IMG/VR virus record: IMGVR_UViG_3300033142_001129
Coordinates: 1 to 62,246 of that record
Length of the DNA: 62,246 nt
Source of the DNA: a virus
Reading direction: 5' to 3' (one strand)
Positions 43,490 to 51,063 of this stretch are shown piece by piece; positions within the stretch are counted from its first letter, which is position 1, and every line of letters starts with the position of its first letter. The translations under genes were made by a program, and so were the position numbers. Under the pieces are notes generated by a model. It saw only the letters and a program-made list of their open reading frames with translations. It searched no databases and was not told the DNA's origin.

Positions 43490-43805
43490 TTCGTTCGGTT
43501 CTCTTAAAGAGTACCCCACCTTTAATGAAAATCAGCTCTATCGACGGATCGTTTAATAGTGCTTGATACTCACGAGGAAATACGTTTTTATATGTATCCC
43601 ATATAACATCGCTCATTCCACCGTAACAACCATTTAAACTTTCAAGTCTCTCGCCCGTGGGGCACCCATCATTTTCCCTAATGATTATAGGCCTTTCTGA
43701 GACTGCCATTTTTTGGGGAATTGCGAAAAATTGCCATTTCCGAGGGCCTCGTCTCTGGTTTAAGACCAGTGTGTCGTTATACGGTATGAGATTATCTTCA
43801 TTCAT
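43464..43805 (-). CDS. Unknown protein between terminase subunits
   Basis: A 113-residue protein (NEDNLIPYNDTLVLNQRRGPRKWQFFAIPQKMAVSERPIIIREN, GGMSDVIWDTYKNVFPREYQALLNDPS). No known family. It overlaps the start of the large terminase gene and the end of the 61-residue gene by eight bases. Perhaps a terminase accessory protein. Confidence 0.55.
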   Translation of the reverse strand: MNEDNLIPYNDTLVLNQRRGPRKWQFFAIPQKMAVSERPIIIRENDGCPTGERLESLNGCYGGMSDVIWDTYKNVFPREYQALLNDPSIELIFIKGGVLFKRTERNEKRNKRT

Positions 43806-43983
43806 TCTGGTTTACCCTGGCTGTCTTTCCGCGTTCAGCATTGCGAAACTTATTCTTTTTTTGGGCTATTATTACTACCCCATAGTTTACAGGATCATAT
43901 ATAATCGGCGTTCCGTCCAGTGTATGATCAGGAGCGTTTTCCCCAAAGTCTTCTTTGCTCATTCCTATTATTAAGGGCTTCAT
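43798..43983 (-). CDS. 61-residue protein, unknown
   Basis: A 61-residue protein (MKPLIIGMSKEDFGENAPDHTLDG, ending ERGKTARVNQNE). The last residues GKTARVNQ resemble the end of the small terminase (GKTARINQK), and the DNA around the two stops is similar, so the junction may have arisen by a short duplication. Unassigned. Coupled at both ends. Confidence 0.5.
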   Translation of the reverse strand: MKPLIIGMSKEDFGENAPDHTLDGTPIIYDPVNYGVVIIAQKKNKFRNAERGKTARVNQNE

Positions 43984-44525
43984 TTTTGGTTTATCCGAGC
44001 TGTTTTGCCGTCAATTTCATCAAGAAGGTTGCTGAAAGTCTCTGCAAACCCTTCACCCTTCTGCTTATTATCCTTTTCGAACAACCCCTCAAACTTTGCC
44101 AGATATTCAAGAGCCTTAAGCTTATCAGACATTTTAATCTTTTTAGTGAACTGGCCATAGATAATGCTTTCTTGAACATCAACACCGACGAGCGCTGCTG
44201 CTGTATTCTTGTCAATCTCATGAAGTTTCTTAAGAGTACCGTCCCTGTTATAGATCTTCCTAATATCAAAGAACGCGATCTGAGCAATGCCTTTTATGAT
44301 ATTGGCTGCGTTAACATCTGCTAATTTCGTAGCGCGGGCCTTCCTGATTGCTAATTCCTTGACAATGTTATCATTTGTCATCAGCCGGGAAGCATTTTTT
44401 CTTGCGGCTTTTGGCGCGTAACCAGCTTTAATATAAGCCTTTTCCTGAGTCATACCTTTGATAAGGTTATGAATAAACTTGTCCTGCATGGGGGAAAGCT
44501 TTGCTTTTTTCTTTTTTTTAACCAT
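43980..44525 (-). CDS. Terminase small subunit
   Basis: A 181-residue protein of the Terminase_2 type: basic start (VKKKKKAKLSPMQDKFIHNLIKG), helix-turn-helix-like MTQEKAYIKAGYAPKAARKNASRLMTNDNIVKEL, then NAANIIKGIAQIAFFDIRKIYNRDGTLKKLHEI and KMSDKLKALEYLAKFEGLFEKD. It binds the packaging site and recruits the large subunit. Usual length. It follows the HNH-AP2 gene by 12 bases. Confidence 0.9.
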   Translation of the reverse strand: MVKKKKKAKLSPMQDKFIHNLIKGMTQEKAYIKAGYAPKAARKNASRLMTNDNIVKELAIRKARATKLADVNAANIIKGIAQIAFFDIRKIYNRDGTLKKLHEIDKNTAAALVGVDVQESIIYGQFTKKIKMSDKLKALEYLAKFEGLFEKDNKQKGEGFAETFSNLLDEIDGKTARINQK

Positions 44526-44537
44526 AATTATTTCTTC

Positions 44538-45071
44538 TTATATTTGGTTCAAGCTGGCAAACTCTCCATGATACTTTAGGGCTGCTTTATTATAGACAAT
44601 AGCCGCTTCAGTCCTGTCTTTAAAACAACCGAGATAAATGGGTTTTTTGTTTGCAGTTATTCTCACCATCCATTGTTTTATATCCTTAAGCCAAAATACG
44701 CCCTTAAATCCCGATGTGTTATTTTTACTAAGACCGGTATTCCTATTATTTTCCGCCCTTATACAAACCCTGAGGTTAGACTTTCTGTTATTTAAAGGAT
44801 TTCTGTCTTTATGGTCTATCATTCTCTCCTTGCTGGATTTAAACCCCATTATTACGTTTGATATCGTCTCGTGACTCCTGTCCCTTTTTGTTTGTACGCA
44901 ATCGATCTTCCCCTTTCTCGAACAAAGACACCACTTAAAGCCTTTAACTTTCTCAGTGTCTTCGGCATCAATTATCGCTCGGGCTCGTTCTTTGCCTTTA
45001 GTATCATACAGGACGAGTTCAGCTATATTACCCTTGATGATTATTTCGTTTGGATTATATATGGTTCTCAT
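44538..45071 (-). CDS. HNH endonuclease with AP2 DNA-binding domain
   Basis: A 177-residue HNH-AP2 homing-type endonuclease. The HNH core reads MIDHKDRNPLNNRKSNLRV (His, Asn, Asn), and the C-terminal AP2 domain starts NNTSGFKGVFWLKDIKQWMVRITANKKPIYLGCF. The protein is a clear paralogue of 59376-59996 (shared PNEIIIKGNIAE and KYHGEFA), which lies on the other strand. HNH genes next to terminase genes often act as homing endonucleases or packaging co-factors; here it lies directly before the small terminase gene. Confidence 0.85.
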   Translation of the reverse strand: MRTIYNPNEIIIKGNIAELVLYDTKGKERARAIIDAEDTEKVKGFKWCLCSRKGKIDCVQTKRDRSHETISNVIMGFKSSKERMIDHKDRNPLNNRKSNLRVCIRAENNRNTGLSKNNTSGFKGVFWLKDIKQWMVRITANKKPIYLGCFKDRTEAAIVYNKAALKYHGEFASLNQI

Positions 45072-45263
45072 TTAGTCATTTTTCTTCCGTCTCAACCCAA
45101 AGTCAAAGATCTTCTGCATCCGTTTTCGCCTTGGTTCCGGATCCGAATATCCACCTGCAGGATAACTTGTTTGCGGTTTTACTGGCGGTTTCGGTTTCGG
45201 TTTTCTCTCCCTGATCCCTATTTTCTTTCTCAGCCTTGCGAGTACTCCGCGCTTTTTCTTCAA
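45072..45263 (-). CDS. Small Lys/Arg/Pro-rich protein
   Basis: A 63-residue strongly basic protein (RKKIGIRERKPKPKPPVKPQTSYP, then PRRKRMQKIFDFGLRRKKND). TTG start with a strong ribosome binding site (GGGAGGGG). It is adjacent to the HNH-AP2 gene. Could bind nucleic acid or the envelope; family unknown and coding status moderate. Confidence 0.5.
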   Translation of the reverse strand: MKKKRGVLARLRKKIGIRERKPKPKPPVKPQTSYPAGGYSDPEPRRKRMQKIFDFGLRRKKND

Positions 45264-45285
45264 ATGCCCCTCCCTGACTGTTTGA

Positions 45286-45678
45286 TTACATAAAATTAAT
45301 TTCTCTACAGCTTATATCCAAGGCCCGGTTATAATCTCCGAAACGATGAACCATGAAATGATAAAAATCGGCCTGTGAGATCCTGAGACTTTTTAACCAC
45401 TGCCACCTGGTACAACTGTAAATGATTATTATCATATTTCCGTGAAATTTTGTATCTGTGATTACTTTAGGGACGCCCGCGTCCACTTCAAAGTCATGGA
45501 TCCGTCAGGCCCGCTTAATGCTTAATCCGCCCCATACTGTGTCAGGGACAATCCAGTCCCCTACTTTTCCAGGACCTCAGCCCCCTGCACAACGATCTAT
45601 TTCCTCTTTAGTTGCTCGCCAAAAAGCTTCAATCGCGTGTAAGGGGACCTCGGGACCTTCGTACTTGATACCTAACAT
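45286..45678 (-). CDS. Phospholipase-A2-like protein with two in-frame TGA (putative selenoprotein)
   Basis: A 131-codon gene with in-frame TGA at codons 34 and 58, otherwise open. Start: the ATG at 45678 overlaps the stop of the membrane-protein gene (TAATG). Read-through gives DRCAGG-x-GPGKVGDWIVPDTVWG and IKRA-x-RIHDFEV. The glycine loop followed by xxxHD resembles the calcium loop and catalytic His-Asp of phospholipase A2-like proteins, where the two TGA positions are cysteines that form a conserved disulfide; related phage proteins I remember have Cys there. Ordinary TGT codons encode three other Cys in the gene, so TGA is not simply Cys. Each TGA is followed by a hairpin with loop 22 and 26 bases downstream and a G in the first two loop bases, as bacterial SECIS elements require. 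Sits in the lysis region, where membrane-lipid hydrolysis would make sense. Alternatives: pseudogene or sequencing error. Confidence 0.7.
45471..45484 (-). promoter_or_regulatory. Candidate bacterial SECIS hairpin after TGA codon 58
   Basis: On the coding strand GGACG, loop CGGG, CGTCC: a 5-bp perfect stem that begins 20 bases after the TGA (45505-45507), so the loop starts at base 26, with G as its second base. It fits the same spacing and loop rules as the first hairpin. Confidence 0.45.
45544..45561 (-). promoter_or_regulatory. Candidate bacterial SECIS hairpin after TGA codon 34
   Basis: On the coding strand GGGGAC, loop TGGATT, GTCCCT: a 5-bp perfect stem plus one G-U pair. It begins 15 bases after the TGA (45577-45579), so the loop starts at base 22. 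A loop of 3-14 bases with a G in its first two positions and 16-37 bases from the UGA is the accepted bSECIS form. Confidence 0.5.
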
Positions 45679-45863
45679 TATTTCTTAGCGGCCTTTTCGA
45701 CCTTGTGACCGATTCCAAGAGCTGTAAGAGCGCTAAAACAAACCATAGCGCCCTGATACATCTTGTCTGGATTAACGGGCTCACCGACAAATCCTGCAAT
45801 TATCATTGCAACGCCGGTACAAAGAACACCTCCTGAACCAAGTTTTGTTTTCCATCCTGTCAT
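45678..45863 (-). CDS. Small membrane protein, holin-like
   Basis: A 61-residue protein with two hydrophobic segments (GVLCTGVAMIIAGFVG and MVCFSALTALGIGHKV) separated by a short polar loop, and a basic C-terminus. This size and topology fit a small holin. Strong ribosome binding site (CAGGAGAAAAATAAA). It is read directly before the phospholipase-like gene, in the same region as amidase and lipoprotein genes. Holin call is inferred. Confidence 0.6.
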   Translation of the reverse strand: MTGWKTKLGSGGVLCTGVAMIIAGFVGEPVNPDKMYQGAMVCFSALTALGIGHKVEKAAKK

Positions 45864-45925
45864 TTTATTTTTCTCCTGTTTTATTGGTTAACGTAAACCC
45901 TTCGGTTAAAATGATATGTGATGGA

Positions 45926-46018
45926 TTAAAACGGCTGCGCTACCGTCAAGGTAAGTGGCGCTTTGCCTCTTAGCCCCGTCCACCACATATAGCCCATGAA
46001 ACGAAACCTAAGTAACAT
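45926..46018 (-). CDS. Possible 30-residue peptide in a 167-base gap
   Basis: The gap 45864-46030 contains one short frame with ATG at 46018: MLLRFRFMGYMWWTGLRGKAPLTLTVAQPF. Aromatic-ended beta-like sequence, no clear ribosome binding site. Elsewhere in the gap AACC-GAAG-GGTT forms a small hairpin upstream of the holin-like gene. Weak evidence for translation. Confidence 0.25.
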   Translation of the reverse strand: MLLRFRFMGYMWWTGLRGKAPLTLTVAQPF

Positions 46019-46030
46019 GGGGATGATAGC

Positions 46031-46480
46031 CTATCTCCGAATAAATTTAGTCTGTCTCGGTGTTGCCATAGCTATACCGTTACGGAAAGAAAAGACGAAC
46101 TTACCCAATAATACCGAATTATAATTGTCAAGAAAGCCAAGCGTTCCGTCAGTTTTGAGAAAGACACCTACCAGCTTTTGAACTTCTGCCATGAGTACCA
46201 TGTTTTGCGTAGTCTGCCCGTAATTTTTAAAGATATACGTTGCAGCGTACTCTAATGCAGCTTGACTTACGGTTTCATTGTCTGCTTTCAGATAAGCATC
46301 GCAAATCTCAACCACTTCGTCGATCTTATCCAGGTTGTTGGAGCCCACCATCACCCCGGCAATGATTCCACCATGGTCTATGACGGCTTGCCCTGATTCT
46401 GATTCCAGAAATGCGTTCATGCCCGTACAGCCTGTAAATAAAAAAACTATTGCAATTATTATAAATAGAGATTTTCTCAT
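46031..46480 (-). CDS. Lipoprotein of the lysis region
   Basis: A 149-residue protein with a lipoprotein signal (MRKSLFIIIAIVFLFTGC, Cys18 in the lipobox FTGC). The mature part is helical (VIDHGGIIAGVMVGSNNLDKIDEVVEICDAYLKADNETVSQAALEYAATY). A lipoprotein next to a holin-like and a membrane-anchored gene fits an outer spanin, although it is longer than most. The ATG overlaps the stop of the 35-residue basic gene. Confidence 0.65.
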   Translation of the reverse strand: MRKSLFIIIAIVFLFTGCTGMNAFLESESGQAVIDHGGIIAGVMVGSNNLDKIDEVVEICDAYLKADNETVSQAALEYAATYIFKNYGQTTQNMVLMAEVQKLVGVFLKTDGTLGFLDNYNSVLLGKFVFSFRNGIAMATPRQTKFIRR

Positions 46481-46584
46481 TTTCTGCCTTTGCCTCCTTT
46501 TTGTGGGGTTTTACAGCCGCCCCTGCCTTTATTGGCCCTCTTGCCCTTACCCGATCCGTCTCTCTTGGGTACTCCTTTTGCCAT
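46477..46584 (-). CDS. 35-residue basic glycine-rich protein
   Basis: Sequence MAKGVPKRDGSGKGKRANKGRGGC and then KTPQKGGKGRK: a very basic glycine-rich peptide with one Cys. I recall near-identical small proteins in many phages and prophages, so it is probably real. Four-base overlap with the lipoprotein gene and a good ribosome binding site (AGGAGGTTGTG). Function unknown. Confidence 0.65.
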   Translation of the reverse strand: MAKGVPKRDGSGKGKRANKGRGGCKTPQKGGKGRK

Positions 46585-46601
46585 CACAACCTCCTTTAAT
46601 G

Positions 46602-47459
46602 TTATATGCCTCCAAAGATCAGCCTTTCATTAATAGCTTTTCCGTTGAATTGAGGAATTTGCGTAAATCCACCCGCTTCAACATCGAGTAAAACATCTGA
46701 ATAAATATCGTTCCATGATTTTGCCGGGTGAATATGTTTAATGAGGTTGTGTGTAAATGCGCCCTGCCAGGTGTCGTTTATATAAGCGTCTGCTGATGTT
46801 TGATTATCCCTACAGCCGGATAGCAAAACATGGTTTAGTTCTATCGCTCTGGTTCCTATTTTCCTGTTTTGTAGTTCTCTCCCGGCGCTCCGCATCTGTA
46901 TGTCCCTGGGGGGTGCTAAAAATCTTGGCTGTTGCTTTGTTGGATTGTTGATGTCCCGGGTCATGCTTCCGGAATGGCAAGCATCAATTATGCAAGTAAG
47001 GGATGAATTTTGAGGAATTTCCTTGAATATTTCGGATAAATAATCATCGGTAAGTGGTAAATCCCAATTTATATCGTGGGGACATAAGATTTCGTCTAAA
47101 CCGTCGTTTAGCTCGTCTCCGTCTCTATCCCTTACCTGTGAGCCGTGTCCCGAGTATTGAAACACAAGCTCACTGTTCTCATGGTCCACCAACCATATCA
47201 GCCGGTCTATAATATTATTATGCGTTGCTCTTTCGTCTGTAACTACTCGAATATTATCCGCATCGAAATTGAACTGCTCAATTAAGACGGTTCTTAGGTG
47301 TTCCACATCGTTACAGCACCCGCGTAAATCACAATTAAGATCAGGTCTGTACTTATTAATCCCAACAAGCAGGGCGTATTTATATCTGTCGCCCACCTCT
47401 ACGTTTGGTTGACTCACGCTGGGCGGTTTATTAAATAAATTGCTTAAAAATTTACACAT
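46602..47459 (-). CDS. Metacaspase (peptidase C14, caspase-like)
   Basis: A 285-residue metacaspase. The p20-like fold is visible: YALLVGINKY, LRGCCNDVEHL, the catalytic His in YSGHGSQ (His105) followed by DRDGDELNDGLDEILCPHD, and the catalytic Cys in CIIDACHSG (Cys161). The C-terminal half has LLSGCRDNQTSADAYINDTWQGAFTHNL as in type I metacaspases. These proteases cut after Arg or Lys and are calcium dependent in most cases. The gene starts at the stop of the endolysin gene (one-base overlap), so it is in the lysis operon. Roles could be lysis timing, processing of a virion protein or defeat of a host caspase-like defence; none is proven. Confidence 0.9.
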   Translation of the reverse strand: MCKFLSNLFNKPPSVSQPNVEVGDRYKYALLVGINKYRPDLNCDLRGCCNDVEHLRTVLIEQFNFDADNIRVVTDERATHNNIIDRLIWLVDHENSELVFQYSGHGSQVRDRDGDELNDGLDEILCPHDINWDLPLTDDYLSEIFKEIPQNSSLTCIIDACHSGSMTRDINNPTKQQPRFLAPPRDIQMRSAGRELQNRKIGTRAIELNHVLLSGCRDNQTSADAYINDTWQGAFTHNLIKHIHPAKSWNDIYSDVLLDVEAGGFTQIPQFNGKAINERLIFGGI

Positions 47460-47902
47460 TATTTTCCCCTAAAGGCTTCAATGTTAAATCGTTTACCAGG
47501 GCAGGTCTTCCAGGGTGCCAGCTCTGTGTGTCCAAATACCTTTGCCGCTGGTATTTCGAATGTCTGCCTTAACGCCATAACCAGCTTTAAACCGCAGGCA
47601 AGCATTGCAACTGGCAGTGGATCATTGTCATAATTACCAATAAAACAAATACCCAGGCTGCGGCTATTCATATTATTCTGTTTACAGTGGGCTCCGTTTT
47701 CGTTCCACAATCTGCCGATAATGATCTCGTAACGGTCCCTAACCAATTCAATCATAAAGTGGTATCCGATATCTCGCATGGGTTTGTTACGATATGGACT
47801 ATCTGGATGAAGGCCGGTGTGCCATTTTCTGATGGCAGAGGTATTGTAGGATTTTCCGTCGGTGCTTAGGCTATGATGAAGGGTTATAAATTCTGGTGTC
47901 AT
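47459..47902 (-). CDS. N-acetylmuramoyl-L-alanine amidase (endolysin)
   Basis: A 147-residue Amidase_2-type endolysin that cuts the bond between muramic acid and the peptide stem. Zinc and active-site residues: HHS near residue 9, GYHFMIE, GNYDNDPL, GHTELAPWKTCPGKRF (His near residue 124, Cys at 133). No signal peptide, so a holin is needed for release. It lies directly upstream of the metacaspase gene with overlapping stop and start. Confidence 0.9.
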   Translation of the reverse strand: MTPEFITLHHSLSTDGKSYNTSAIRKWHTGLHPDSPYRNKPMRDIGYHFMIELVRDRYEIIIGRLWNENGAHCKQNNMNSRSLGICFIGNYDNDPLPVAMLACGLKLVMALRQTFEIPAAKVFGHTELAPWKTCPGKRFNIEAFRGK

Positions 47903-48009
47903 ATAGCCCCTTATTGAAGTTTAGGCGCGAGGTGGACGGCCCCGCGCCCAATGGAGGGTAATTATGAAAAGAAACGTAAAGGGAAATTTAAAATAGCAAA
48001 AACCTAATG

Positions 48010-48348
48010 TCAACTCTTTTTTCTGTTTTTTATTATTTCGGGGAAATTTAAGCATAAGATCTTATCTTCAACAAGTCTGTGGCACGCAGGGCATAAAGTT
48101 ACACCATTTTCTGATATATCCAGCCTGAGCCTTCCCCTGGGAACGATGTGATGGAAGTGTAGCTCCGATCTGCGATAGATCTCTGAGCAATTAGGATTAA
48201 CACAGTGCCAGCCGTCCAGGGCGTGAACCCTTTGTTTAAGTTTAGAGTATTCGTAAGGAGAAAGTTTAACGGCCAGCTTTGGATAAGCAAAACCCGTCCA
48301 ATCAACCGGCTTTTTCTTTTTATGTTTATTTTTCGGATCTGGTTTCAT
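48010..48348 (-). CDS. HNH endonuclease
   Basis: A 112-residue HNH nuclease. Zinc-binding cysteines (CVNPNC, CPAC) surround the HNH core LHFHHIVPRGRLRLDISENGVTLCPACH; the first His pair and the later Asn/His complete the motif. Basic N-terminus (KNKHKKKKPVDW). The start at 48348 is within the end of the upstream gene; a longer start at 48378 is possible. May act as homing endonuclease or in packaging with the terminase. The 107 bases after it (47903-48009) contain a GGCGCG/CGCGCC hairpin and no gene. Confidence 0.8.
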   Translation of the reverse strand: MKPDPKNKHKKKKPVDWTGFAYPKLAVKLSPYEYSKLKQRVHALDGWHCVNPNCSEIYRRSELHFHHIVPRGRLRLDISENGVTLCPACHRLVEDKILCLNFPEIIKNRKKS

Positions 48349-48805
48349 GGATAAGTTTATCCAATATCGGTGTTTCAACCACAGGTAGTAGCCGGCCCAG
48401 GCTTTTTAAAAACATGCGGTACCTGTATTTGTCCATGCTTTTTTCTTTTTTTAAGGCGAGGAGTCTTTGAGCTATCGGCACGAGGACCTTTTTGTTTTTC
48501 TTGCCGTGTTTTTCCTGCCACATCTTTTGGTTGTATTGCTTTAAATAGTCCTTTGCGCAGGCAACGCACCATTTTTGACGATATCCAGCTCGCGGAATTA
48601 CCCTTAAAGCAACGCCACAGGCATCACACCACAACAACATATATTTTTTCCCTACTTCATGATCCGGGCAGAAAGAGTGATTCTCTAATATCCGATTTTC
48701 TTTATCTGTAATGTAAATATATTTGCATCCACATAGATACACCACGACTTTATATGGAATATGGCACTTCCTGTACTCTTGTATTAACAATTCAACGTCA
48801 GTCAT
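48326..48805 (-). CDS. Zinc-finger protein, unknown
   Basis: A 159-residue basic protein with two cysteine pairs (LWCDACGVALRVI and QKWCVACAKDYL) that form a zinc ribbon, plus Cys in YLCGCKYI. It ends in a basic helical region (KKNKKVLVPIAQRLLALKKEKSMDKYRYRMFLKSLGRL). The start at 48805 overlaps the stop of the upstream gene (TAATG). DNA or RNA binding likely; family not recognised. Confidence 0.6.
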   Translation of the reverse strand: MTDVELLIQEYRKCHIPYKVVVYLCGCKYIYITDKENRILENHSFCPDHEVGKKYMLLWCDACGVALRVIPRAGYRQKWCVACAKDYLKQYNQKMWQEKHGKKNKKVLVPIAQRLLALKKEKSMDKYRYRMFLKSLGRLLPVVETPILDKLIHETRSEK

Positions 48806-49008
48806 TAAATTATCCCTATTTTTTTGGCCAGCCATGGTTTAATAAACACCGAGTAGTCATTGTCTCTTAAGTGTTCGCGGGTGTGATATCTTCTTGATAC
48901 CCAAAAATCGTTTTCCCCATCCGTATAGAGAATTGATTTATATTTTTCGTCGTCAATTTTCTCTGTAAGGCCGACTACAATATCTTTTTCGTTTCCGTAA
49001 ATTGACAT
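48805..49008 (-). CDS. 67-residue protein, unknown
   Basis: A small hydrophilic protein (MSIYGNEKDIVVGLTEKIDDEKYKSILYTDGENDFWVSRRYHTREHL). Ribosome binding site AAAGGTGGGG before the ATG, stop overlapping the next gene. No family recognised. Confidence 0.5.
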   Translation of the reverse strand: MSIYGNEKDIVVGLTEKIDDEKYKSILYTDGENDFWVSRRYHTREHLRDNDYSVFIKPWLAKKIGII

Positions 49009-49034
49009 ACCCCACCTTTACGTTTCTATTGTTA

Positions 49035-49862
49035 TTACTGTAATCTCCGGCTTTCCAGAGGCGATTTTTGTCTGTTTTTCCCTGATTTCTTCGACTTTTT
49101 TCCGTGTTCCCAAAACGGGATAATGTATTTAAAATCCTTGTTTATTTTTTTATAGCGGTTTTCATCTAATATTTCTATTTTAATGTTTGGGTAATACTTA
49201 GCCATTCTTTTTAATTTTGTTTTGCTTTTGTCGTCCATATACCCCTTAACCTCTATATAATACTCATTATTTATTTTAAAATCAGGGGTGTATGACCTTA
49301 CTCCTCTTTTTATTTTCTCAAACCAGAAGGTGTCCGGCTCATATTCCCAGGATTTAATTTCGTCTATTGTTAATAGAAAGTTCAAATATCTTGCAATATT
49401 GGCTTCCCATGCAGAACGAAAATATTGACTGTTTAAGTCTTTTCTTTTCCCGCCCCTTGCATTACTATATGGATTTTGTTTATGGTTTTTAGGTCCACTG
49501 AAACGATCACTTAGTTGTTGCCTATATTTGTCTTGATTATATAGAGATTTTGGGTTTCTCCAATTTTGTTTCTTTTTTAAGCTGATGTTTTTTTTTGCTT
49601 CCGGTGTGTGTTGTTTGCCGGTAAACCTCTTTATTTGTTCACCATTGGCAATCCTCTTTTTCATTGATTTTGCTGCGCGCCCCTTCTCTTTTATATTATC
49701 CTTTCTTTTCGGATTTGTTATATTTAGGCGCGTCGCCTTGTGTGATGTGGCACCCTTTGATCTACCTAAAAGAAGAGATAGCTCTTTTAGATTAAAAAAA
49801 TCGCTGTGGGTGTTTAAATAATAGTTTTTTAATTTTATTAATTCTTGTTCGGTCCACTTCAT
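49035..49862 (-). CDS. Homing-type endonuclease with PD-(D/E)XK-like core
   Basis: A 275-residue protein. N-terminal MKWTEQELIKLKNYY and LLLGRSKGATSHKATRL is a helix-turn-helix/SANT-like segment; GKQHTPEAKKNISLKKKQNW is a NUMOD3-like DNA-binding motif. The catalytic region is SAWEANIARYLNFL, WEYEPDTFWFE, RSYTPDFKINNEYYIEVKGYMDDKS, typical of the Vsr-like/PD-(D/E)XK homing endonucleases with E-x-n-DFK-x-n-EVKG. It is AT-richer than its neighbours, as expected for a mobile gene. The start at 49862 has AGAGG eight bases upstream; a longer form from 49886 is possible. Confidence 0.75.
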   Translation of the reverse strand: MKWTEQELIKLKNYYLNTHSDFFNLKELSLLLGRSKGATSHKATRLNITNPKRKDNIKEKGRAAKSMKKRIANGEQIKRFTGKQHTPEAKKNISLKKKQNWRNPKSLYNQDKYRQQLSDRFSGPKNHKQNPYSNARGGKRKDLNSQYFRSAWEANIARYLNFLLTIDEIKSWEYEPDTFWFEKIKRGVRSYTPDFKINNEYYIEVKGYMDDKSKTKLKRMAKYYPNIKIEILDENRYKKINKDFKYIIPFWEHGKKSKKSGKNRQKSPLESRRLQ

Positions 49863-49950
49863 TTGATCAACCTCTTTCTCTCCCACCTGGTCATGGTTAA
49901 TATTCGGTTCCAGGTTGGGAGAGGATAGGGTAAAATTATTTTATATTTCA

Positions 49951-50691
49951 TTAGGCAATTACCGGAACGCCCGCTGTATTTCTTTCCAGCCATTCTTTAA
50001 TGTTTTGAATTGCTGCCAGCGTCCAGGCTTCGCCGTCGGCTTCATAAAGCACCGCTGTGGGCTTTCCGTCGTTTCCTTTGTGCATCCTGAATATAAAGTT
50101 TGATTCCGGCTGATCGACTTCTCTGAAAGTTCGGTATGGTTTTAATAAAAGCGGTCCCGCGGGAACAGATACCGGCGCCGTTTCGTCTGATCCAGAGGTA
50201 AGTCCGGCTTTAATATGAAGCGTTTTGCTTACTCCATCATCAACGTATTTTTTAATTTCTGAAGAATTGATGGTTGTTAAAAAGTCTAAAATCCTTTCTT
50301 TTGCGTCCAGAGGTTGAATATCTTTAAACTGAGATTGTAAATTTATAATAAAAGTTTCGGGGTCAAATTGAACTCCAAACTTAAACGCGGCTAAATCCAT
50401 CCTTGCCTCTATATAAATTTCCCGCCGCTTGTCGTTGTCCAGGTGGCTTATAAGCTGAACCACTGTGTGATTGAGAATACAAAAAACCGGGTCCTTGGTT
50501 TTGTCTATTTTTTCCTCAACATAATCGGCAAGGCCGGTCAGCGTATTAATATAAAGCGTTTCCGGTTGATATGGAAGTGGTAGTAAAATTGGAAACAGCT
50601 TTTTTGTTGAATATTCTTGTTCTCCGAGTGAAAACCTTTCAGCCTTGTTGATATCTAAAATTTTATCAATAGTTTCTGGTGTTAATGCCAT
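49951..50691 (-). CDS. Conserved phage protein of the early/replication block
   Basis: A 246-residue protein with MALTPETIDKILDINKAERFSLGEQEYSTKKLFPI, INTLTGLADYVEEK, ILNHTVVQLISHLDNDKRREIYIEARMDLAAFKFGVQFDPE and the C-terminal LLKPYRTFREVDQPESNFIFRMHK, AVLYEADGEAWTLAAIQNIKEWLER. I recognise this as a protein that occurs widely in phages and prophages paired with the next gene (50716-51063), without assigned function. Good ribosome binding site (AGGAGGAAAAGGCA). Confidence 0.7.
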   Translation of the reverse strand: MALTPETIDKILDINKAERFSLGEQEYSTKKLFPILLPLPYQPETLYINTLTGLADYVEEKIDKTKDPVFCILNHTVVQLISHLDNDKRREIYIEARMDLAAFKFGVQFDPETFIINLQSQFKDIQPLDAKERILDFLTTINSSEIKKYVDDGVSKTLHIKAGLTSGSDETAPVSVPAGPLLLKPYRTFREVDQPESNFIFRMHKGNDGKPTAVLYEADGEAWTLAAIQNIKEWLERNTAGVPVIA

Positions 50692-50715
50692 TGCCTTTTC
50701 CTCCTGTTTTAGTTG

Positions 50716-51063
50716 TTATTGTTTGTCGAAATCGATAACCTTTGGTTTAAGTGGAAGCGGGGTTTGCTGTGGTTGCAGCTCCCTGGCAACAACCTTCCCT
50801 TTTTCATCCGTTTCAAGCATTGCCGCTGTGACAAAAGGCTTGCTTTTCGGGTTCTTAATGTCGGTTCCCACTTCAATCCCGACGATGTTCCTCGAATCGT
50901 TTGTTGGGGCGATTTTCATCTGGACCGTAATTGTCCTGACTTTATCAGACGAATTGTGGTCGTAAATGTCAGTTATAACTTCGCTAACTGCATCGTCAAA
51001 CTTTTGAACAACCATACCCCTGCCAATATTCAATAAACTCATTATCTCGCTTTCAGTAATCAT
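50716..51063 (-). CDS. Conserved phage protein, 'replication terminator'-type family
   Basis: A 115-residue protein with MSLLNIGRGMVVQKFDDAVSEVITDIYDHNSSDKVRTITVQMKIAPTNDSRNIVGIEVGTDI. The LNIGRG...F...L..V...I and RTIT[VL] patterns match small proteins often annotated as replication terminator-like in phages, always beside the 246-residue type above. The annotation name is historical and does not prove function. Overlaps the upstream gene by four bases. Confidence 0.65.
   Translation of the reverse strand: MITESEIMSLLNIGRGMVVQKFDDAVSEVITDIYDHNSSDKVRTITVQMKIAPTNDSRNIVGIEVGTDIKNPKSKPFVTAAMLETDEKGKVVARELQPQQTPLPLKPKVIDFDKQ

Noticed and set aside
45286-45486. Separate 66-residue gene starting at an internal codon of the phospholipase-like gene
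   Set aside because: Its start has no ribosome binding site, and the upstream sequence in the same frame through two TGA codons matches a known fold with a coupled ATG, so one gene with recoding is the better reading.
45286-45678. Genome-wide TGA recoding (TGA as Trp or Cys)
   Set aside because: Many genes here end in TGA with ATGA overlaps, and no other in-frame TGA was found, so TGA is a stop elsewhere.
47903-48009. Gene in the gap between HNH and amidase genes
   Set aside because: Only a ten-codon frame is present; the gap holds a GGCGCG/CGCGCC hairpin and no other signal.
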